Of a stretch of 64,000 nt of DNA, positions 57,321 to 64,000 are shown piece after piece; within the stretch, counting starts at the first letter, position 1; the number at the start of each line of letters is the position of its first letter. A program made the translations under genes and the position numbers. Source of the stretch: Isoetes taiwanensis (taxonomy: Eukaryota > Streptophyta > Lycopodiopsida > Isoetales > Isoetaceae). Under the pieces are notes generated by a model, which saw only the letters and a list, made by a program, of their open reading frames with translations, was not told where the DNA came from and ran no database searches. The stretch covers positions 1,827,487 to 1,891,486 of the forward strand of contig JAJEKV010000049.1 of the NCBI GenBank assembly GCA_021234155.1, given 5' to 3'.

Positions 57321-60300
57321 AATCTTATATCTATTAAAAAAAGGAGGGCTTTAGCTTTTGTCGGTGTTCCCTTGCCCCTGCGGGAGCGGTCTCTTTGCTG
57401 TGTAATTGGGCGGTGGATCTGATCGGATTTCCCTCTATGCCGAAGCTCTAGGGGAAAGTCTTTCCGTCATATTCGAGCTTGCATGCTCAATGCTGCATGC
57501 CGTATTACTGTGTAAATGCCTTTGCTCAAGCTTCCGACCATTTTTTTTACCGTGATACATTCTCTTAAAGAGATGAAGCTCTTATGATGGAGATGGCAGA
57601 TCCGCTATTAGCTCAGTCGATGGCGTATTTTCCTTATCAAGATCTTAGCTCCATTAACCAATATCCTGAATCTCAACTGTTGCCTATGGCGGGTAATGTT
57701 CTTAGCTGCATGTAGCAAACTGTTGAATCCAAAGACAAGATCTTTCCTTCTGGGCTTTGCAAGTATCTCTATCATTTTTCCTTTTCTAATCCTTCTATTT
57801 ATCAATGATCTTTTGTCCACTATATCTCAACAGAGAACAGGACAGCACCATCTTTGAGGAGTCACGAAAGAATAGATTCACCAGCTATTAGGCGAATCAA
57901 GCTTATGAACTGGCCGGTTGCTATTTTATAAGTGTCACGATTTTATTTTCCGTGTACTTCTTTGCTAGGAGCTGTATTCGACAATTTTCTTTCTTTAATG
58001 CAATGGCATTAAGCTCCATTGTGCTTTACTTAATTTATACATGCCCTTTGGTCCGGGAATAACTTAGGTCCTTGCGTAGCAGTATGGCGATCTGAGAACT
58101 TACGACTGTGGTGGAAGTGTCTTTTGAAGCTTGAATATTTGTTGGTTCCTGTAAAGCGACATGGCTGTGAAACATAATCCCAACCTAAGGTTTTTCTACG
58201 CTCTCTTTTACACTTGATATTTTTAGCGGTTGGTTTCCAAAAAGATTAATATCTATCTGTCTCTGTGCAGGGAATCGTTTCTGTTTGTAAGGGGAGAAAC
58301 ATTTGGGTATGATGCATAGCACATGTTATTTCTGCCAAATGGATATAGATCACGTAGTGAAGCATGCATGTAGCATGCAAAAGATCCCATGGCAGAGTTG
58401 TTTGCACGGATCAAATAAGAATGGCGTAAGCTATTCGGGGCTGTGATATCGAGACAGGTTTGTGCAAAAAAATGAGGCAAGCTCTTCGCTCTGATAATCA
58501 AAACAGATTTGCATTGTTTAAGTGAATGAGAATGTCGCCTATTTTTCTTAAGCTGTTATATCCTTTATTTTTGCAAGTGCCAATTATTCTTGGTAACACG
58601 TAGCAGAACTCCCTGCTAAGATGGAATGTTTGCCATTTATGCGGCTTTCGTTTATCTAGGCCTGTCAATTATAATGTTCATATTTGTGTGAACGTTTTAT
58701 CAGGATCTGACAGATTATGCGGGACCATGGCTGTCAAGAAGGATCTGACAGATTATGTGGGACCATGGCTTTCAAGAAGGCCACAGGTAAACTATAGTTT
58801 TTGTCATGTAGGCCATTTTTACATGTGATTCAAGAATTTCACTTCTGAATATTCCAGGGTCAGGATTGTATAGCAGTTTTTGGACCAGAGGTAGTTATTG
58901 GAGTAGATCAAAAGCCAAAAGCCAAAAGCTTCTTAAGCAGATAATAAAGAGAATGAACACTGAATGTGGCGCCACTGTTGCAAAATACTGAAGGACCTGT
59001 TGTTAGGGTTAGGGCCAGGTTTCTTATAACCCATCGTTGCCTTCTTTTCCTCAATGACTGCAGCCTCTATTTTCGTTTATAATTGCTGTTCAAATGTTCA
59101 GGTAGCCAGAAAATGTCCAGATTGTAAAGCCGATTTGGATTGCATGTGGTTGGATTTGTCAAGTTCCAATATGCCCAGGGTTTGTAAACCTGTGAAGGTA
59201 GAATCAATTTCAATATTATTAAATTGTTGGCATGTATGCGCAGTTTGCTCCTACAGGTGGTGCATGCAGGTGACACCTATGGCATCTGTCCCTTTTCGTA
59301 GATCAAAATGTATTGCTGGAATAGTTGTGCAATCATCCGTATTTCCTTAGTTGGATTTATAATATTTTAAACCGTTGATATAGCAGTATTAAAATGGAGC
59401 TGTGTCATGTTTTCATGGAGACTGAATTTGCCTTTAAACATTGGATGTAGCAGTATGGGAATGGATTTCCAGTTTGTAAACCTTTTCTGATTTCTAGTTC
59501 TTCATTGTAGATTTATGGGCCTTCTGGGAGTCCGTTTTCAATGTTCAAGTGGATGTCGCTGATATTGCAAGTTTATTATGCTTACTGCTTCGCATAATGC
59601 AAAACTCCAAGATTATTTTGTTTTCTGTTGGGGGCAAACCAATGGCCGAAGATATCGGCGCTTGATCACACTTGTGAAGACGTCTGCTAAAGGAAGTTTT
59701 TTTTATTGTTTGCATGCATTGATCGCCGCCGCTTTTGTAGGTTGCTTGACATCTACTATCATACTTGGGGACTGAATTTCAGTCACTGTGTTCTTAATTG
59801 GCAACTTTGATTGTAGGTATTCTAAATAAATCTGGCGCAAGAGGACATTGTTTCATGAATGCCTTAATAAGCTTTGTTTGAATACTCAGCTAATATCCCA
59901 TTAGCCTGTAACTGTTTGTTGTTTAATGAGTATAATTTTCCAAGGACTAAGTGTCTCTTTTATGGTGCAATCCACATGAAAATATTGATGGGCCTCGCCC
60001 AATAAGAGTTAAAATAACGTGGTTGTTGTCAGCTCTGGCAGAGCCTATGCATACCATGGTAGCTTGAAAGCAGATCACTGGATTAGCTTAAGATGGGCTA
60101 TGTTTGAAGGAAATTCGCAGATAATATTATTTTGTGATCTTCCTTTGAGTTCAAGCTACCATGACAGTTGTGGAGTGGAGAATATAAATCATATGCAAGG
60201 CAGAGATTGATCCAGTCCTGTACTTGAGGTAATCTATGGTCTCGAATCTGTGAAAAAAACTTTGTTTAGCTCTAATGCAGTTACATTGAGTAGCTCTAAT

Positions 60301-62560
60301 GCAGTTATGTGAGCGTATAAAGTTGTTACAAGCTTTTCAAGAGATATGTCCTTTTGTACCGATTAGATTTGCAATGCACTAGACCTTAATTAATATTGGC
60401 AAATCCAATATAGTCTTCACGGTTAAATGCATCGAAGGTTGTGATATTGCTTTGCCTACAAGTATAGATTGTGAACATTTTAATGCATGTAGAAACATGG
60501 ACGTGGAGTAAATTTATATATCAAGTGATCTAAGGGTATGTTAGCTAAAAGGCATGTGAAACAACTATATCCAATGTTTATCTTGAACTTAATGGTCATT
60601 AAGTTCCCTGCGGGGCTTAATGAAATTAACTGTGGGGCTTAATGAAATTAACTACATACGAGACAATAACTCAAAGGTTCCATAATCAAAACATAGGACC
60701 CTACAACTTCAATGCTATTATAATTGGAAGTGAAGCCACATGATGAAAAATTTTAGATAGTTATTGTGGAGCTAGTTAGACTCGCTGAAATCTAGTGTTC
60801 CACATTGATTCTAGTTACTTTATATAGTAAAAAATAATGGCCTCTCTTATTCCCTACTTGCATCATCAGTGAAATATCAAGCAAAAGCACTCGTCATCAA
60901 ACCACGTGCTCTATATTTCAATGTCATAATCCCACGTTCTTAATGGTTTTACCCCATTTTTGCATGGTCTATTTTGCATGCATCTTTTAATATGTGGTTA
61001 ATCTAGTTAAGAGGGTGGAGACTTTACTAGACCCCTAATTTTCCAAGCAGTTAACATGTTCAAATCCCAACTATGACTGAGCTCAGGTTATTTTAATTTA
61101 TTCCATCATTTGCTATCTATGCCATTGTTGTTTTAGCTCCTCATGTAGAACTAGAGAGAACTTTTTCTCTATTTTGACTAGATTGCCGTAAGTCGTAAGA
61201 GGTTCTTTTGAAAAGAAGATGCATGGAATGTCCCGCAGAGTGTTTTGCATTGCGTAAAAATTACATGTCGCGCGTATGTCAAACATTTTGTTCAAAAAAA
61301 TTATCATTTGACAAAATTAGGAAACTTTCTACATTAGGGAACTTTCGCATGGGATCCGCGAATGCTTTACACTGTTGTATTAGTTCGACTTCGTGGTGGA
61401 CAACTTTGACTTTCTTATTTGTCTAACCCAATAGGATCATTAACATAGACAAATAAAACTCCGTGCCAAGATCTTTATCGTAAATTCCTCATACAAAAAT
61501 TCGATCATAAATGACCGGTCGATTTGGTACAAAATTCTTTTAATTTATTCAAATTTAACTCGAGTCTTCAGCGAGAAGTTCTAATAAACGATGGCGAGCT
61601 TCATTGAATGGCTATTAGTCAAGGAATTTAGTTTTAACTAGATGCATACAACCATTTGTGCGAGAGTATATGATGACAATAAATCAGTAGATTATGATAC
61701 CTGAATTTGACTTGAACAAACAGGATTTTGTCATTTACCGATGACATCTAACTCAATTCTAAGTTACCCAACTCTTTTGCTTGTTAGTGGGTGTCTGCTT
61801 TTATAAAATATTGCTATTTTCTTATGCCATATTTTTAGAAATTGATCGAGATAGTAGGCACACATCGACAAGGTTTAATAACTTCTCAATCAGCAGCACA
61901 AGTCGCTTAAGTTGATGATTAAACTTAAAATTTAATTTTTCCAGCCGCCGAGTAGGTTGTTTTTAGGGTCATCTCATTTACATGGCACAGGACATTCCAA
62001 ACCCAACAGCAGGGGGACTCGAAATAAAGCTTTGTATCTAATCTATGTCATTATTGGGTCAAGTACAAAATATTGTGCTGAAGATATTGCCGCTTAAGTG
62101 ATAGTTTGGGATAGTATTCCATATGTTTTTGTTGACAGAGAATTTCAAGGTTAAGGCAAATATGGTGTTAATGAGATTAGACATTGCCAAGTCAGCGGTT
62201 GGTTCATAAACATCTTAAAGTTTTTAAATGTAAAACATCCTAAATGCGGCTAATACAGGCAATCGACCAAAGAATCAACAAAACATTAAGTAAGTTGGCA
62301 AGCAGTTCCCATGCACGTATAAGCAATCCCTTTTGCGCTATGGGAAAAGATTTATTGGTATGTTGCAAAGGCTTTTCTTCTGCTTAGACCTACATTTTGG
62401 AGTCCAGCAAGCTTCTGTGTATCAATGACCTAAGTCTTCAGAGCCCAATGACTTTGTAAGAACTTTGTCGAGTTTGAGGAGATCTTAATCCTTGCAGATA
62501 TGGAAGACTACTATAGAAGCACAACACATGTTCGATTGCCCTGAAATATATGTAGTGATT
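57321..62560. other. Mostly gene-free, with weak exon candidates
   Basis: Coding-like pieces with splice-like edges exist on plus. At 58,727-58,786, MAVKKDLTDYVGPWLSRRPQ is followed by a donor (CAG/GTAAAC) and, after an acceptor, GQDCIAVFGPEVVIGVDQKP at about 58,858. At 59,101-59,199, VARKCPDCKADLDCMWLDLS is followed by GTAGAA; its C..C spacing is zinc-ribbon-like. I do not recognise a gene. A 36-bp tandem duplication (GGATCTGACAGATTATG) is at about 58,704-58,775. The rest is AT-rich without signal. Confidence 0.3.
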
Positions 62561-62574
62561 GCAAATATTGCAAA

Positions 62575-63075
62575 TTAAATAGGGGAAGCTTGGAATATTA
62601 GGAAATCTATTGGAACCTTTGTACAATCTTAGAGAATCTAATGGTATCTTAAGGGGATCTAGGGGAATCTTCGAGAATCCAGTTGAATCTTCACAGAATA
62701 TTTAGGAAATCTTCTAGAATCTAATAGATTCTTAAGGAGATTTAGGAGAATCTAACAGAATCCAATAGAACATTGCTAGAATCTCAAGGACTCTATGAGA
62801 ATTATAGTGAATCTAGGCGAATCTTTGTAGAATCTTATAAACATTATAGGAATTCTCATAAAATCTTATGGACTTTTGGAGGAATCTTAAGAGAATGTTG
62901 GGTAATTTAAGAGTTTCTTTGTAGATTCATAAGGAATCTAGGGGAAAGTTTATAGAATCTTAACGGATCTTGGACTTTGGAGTACTTAAAGAGGATCAAT
63001 AAGAATCTCCATATAATAACAAAAAATCTAGGGGAGTCATTGTGGAATTTAACAAAATCCTAAGGTCCTTCGATG
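62575..63075. repeat. GAATCT-rich array
   Basis: Irregular repetition of GGAATCTT/TAGAATCT-type words, as at 37.7 and 38.8 kb but more diverged. Confidence 0.75.
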
Positions 63076-63404
63076 AAACCAATTCAAGCGGCACCCTCAT
63101 AATCTCTTGTGACTGTGTTAGCGCCTGTGCCAATAAGTCTTATGTTATTTTGCATGCTCACAAAATACTGAACAACACATGGTATGTATAGAACCTGGCC
63201 TATACAAGCTTATTTTTGGAATAGCCTATAGGAAGTACGTGCAGCTCAATCTGTGAATGTTAACTCGTGCTGGGACTATTATATTTTGAATCATTTTAAT
63301 TGGAATTCCATTTTTTTCAACTGGAAGATAAGGATCCCTAATAAGTGTACAACTTGCAAAATATTTTGAGAATTTGGTGACAATACTGCCACTAACTTCT
63401 TTGA

Positions 63405-63815
63405 TCATGTTCTCCCTTGATTGTTGGTAGTAAAAAGTTCACAACCCTTAACTTTGGGTTTCGCAGTATTAGGAACTTGGAACGTGGAGAACATATTTTA
63501 TCATTGTTTTTAGGTAGGTCTTAAGCGAATCTAGATATACCTTTCATATGGGGTGTGCTTTGCAGTGAATCTTTGTATAATCTTAAGAAATATTGCAGTA
63601 TCTTAGGAAATCTTAATAGATTCATAGAAAACATAGAATCTCTTAGAATATTGTGTAGTCTTAATGGAATCTTAGTAAACTTAGAAATCTTATAGAAACT
63701 TGAAAAGTCTATACTTCCCAATGTACATACATTCGACTTCGTACACTCCCTATTCGTACAAAAACCTCCCTATTCGTACATACATTCGACTTCGTACACT
63801 CCCTATTCGTACCCA
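63405..63815. repeat. Dispersed repeat, second copy, with short tandem repeats at its end
   Basis: Matches 47,335-47,656 in order, but lacks the (TA)n and the Penelope-like insertion. At 63,730-63,812 CATTCGACTTCGTACACTCC and CTCCCTATTCGTAC are repeated two to three times. Confidence 0.75.
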
Positions 63816-64000
63816 GGCCTATACCATCAGTAACAGTTCTACATGCTGTTTTGTGTATTGCAAACATAGTACTGTTTTATTGAGCAGGTCATTCTGAATC
63901 TACCTTCTTTATACCCTAGACTCCTCATGAAGAAAGTTATGATCATAACTTCAAACAAAAAAGAGCTTTGGCCAAGAAGATTAGATCATGACAGCATAAT
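63816..64000. other. Window end, nothing recognised
   Basis: No feature could be supported. Confidence 0.4.

Overview
This window is nuclear DNA of a land plant. The three clearest genes (ABCE/RLI, Rab geranylgeranyltransferase beta, GPAT9-like) match plant families exon by exon. Introns are mostly 80-350 bp with GT-AG ends. Most of the rest is transposable elements, gene fragments and simple repeats. A seed-free plant (moss, lycophyte or fern) is my guess, from the long Penelope-like element and the low gene density; nothing in the sequence proves it.

Layout. 1-2,280: the end of a Ty3/gypsy pol fossil and degraded coding sequence. 4,024-6,803 (-): complete 11-exon ABCE gene. 6,804-10,403: gene-free, with one Helitron-type end. 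10,404-13,698: Mutator-like element with 9-bp target duplications and a frame-broken transposase. 13,700-24,300: mostly gene-free, with a foldback, a 195-bp duplication, a polyadenylated retroposed insert, minisatellites and a second Helitron-type end. 24,329-25,562 (+): broken GPAT9 fragment, with a retroposed insert in one intron and a Ty1/copia fossil cluster beside it. 28,900-30,200: probable LINE remnant. 31,419-31,982 (+): DOMON/cytochrome b561 fragment with one in-frame stop. 32,797-35,266 (-): complete 9-exon RGGTB gene. 37,085-40,010: large tandem units ending in GAATCT-rich arrays. 41,397-45,195: satellite-like repeat and two fragments of an NPF transporter. 47,661-56,803: Penelope-like element (below). 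56,804-64,000: more dispersed repeats and two weak exon candidates.

The most interesting region is 47,661-56,803. On the minus strand it holds an unrecognised first protein, apparently split by a 1.1-kb intron, and a 563-codon reverse transcriptase of Penelope-like type without a GIY-YIG endonuclease. The coding part lies between two nearly identical 1.26-kb direct repeats. (TA)n tracts sit at the junctions and a candidate target-site duplication flanks the whole. Each repeat carries a tRNA-like Pol III box pair, and the intron carries a compact set of nested hairpins.

The two whole genes are housekeeping genes with no evident functional link to each other: translation/ribosome recycling (ABCE) and Rab prenylation (RGGTB). 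The GPAT9, DOMON and NPF pieces are incomplete or broken and probably not functional here.
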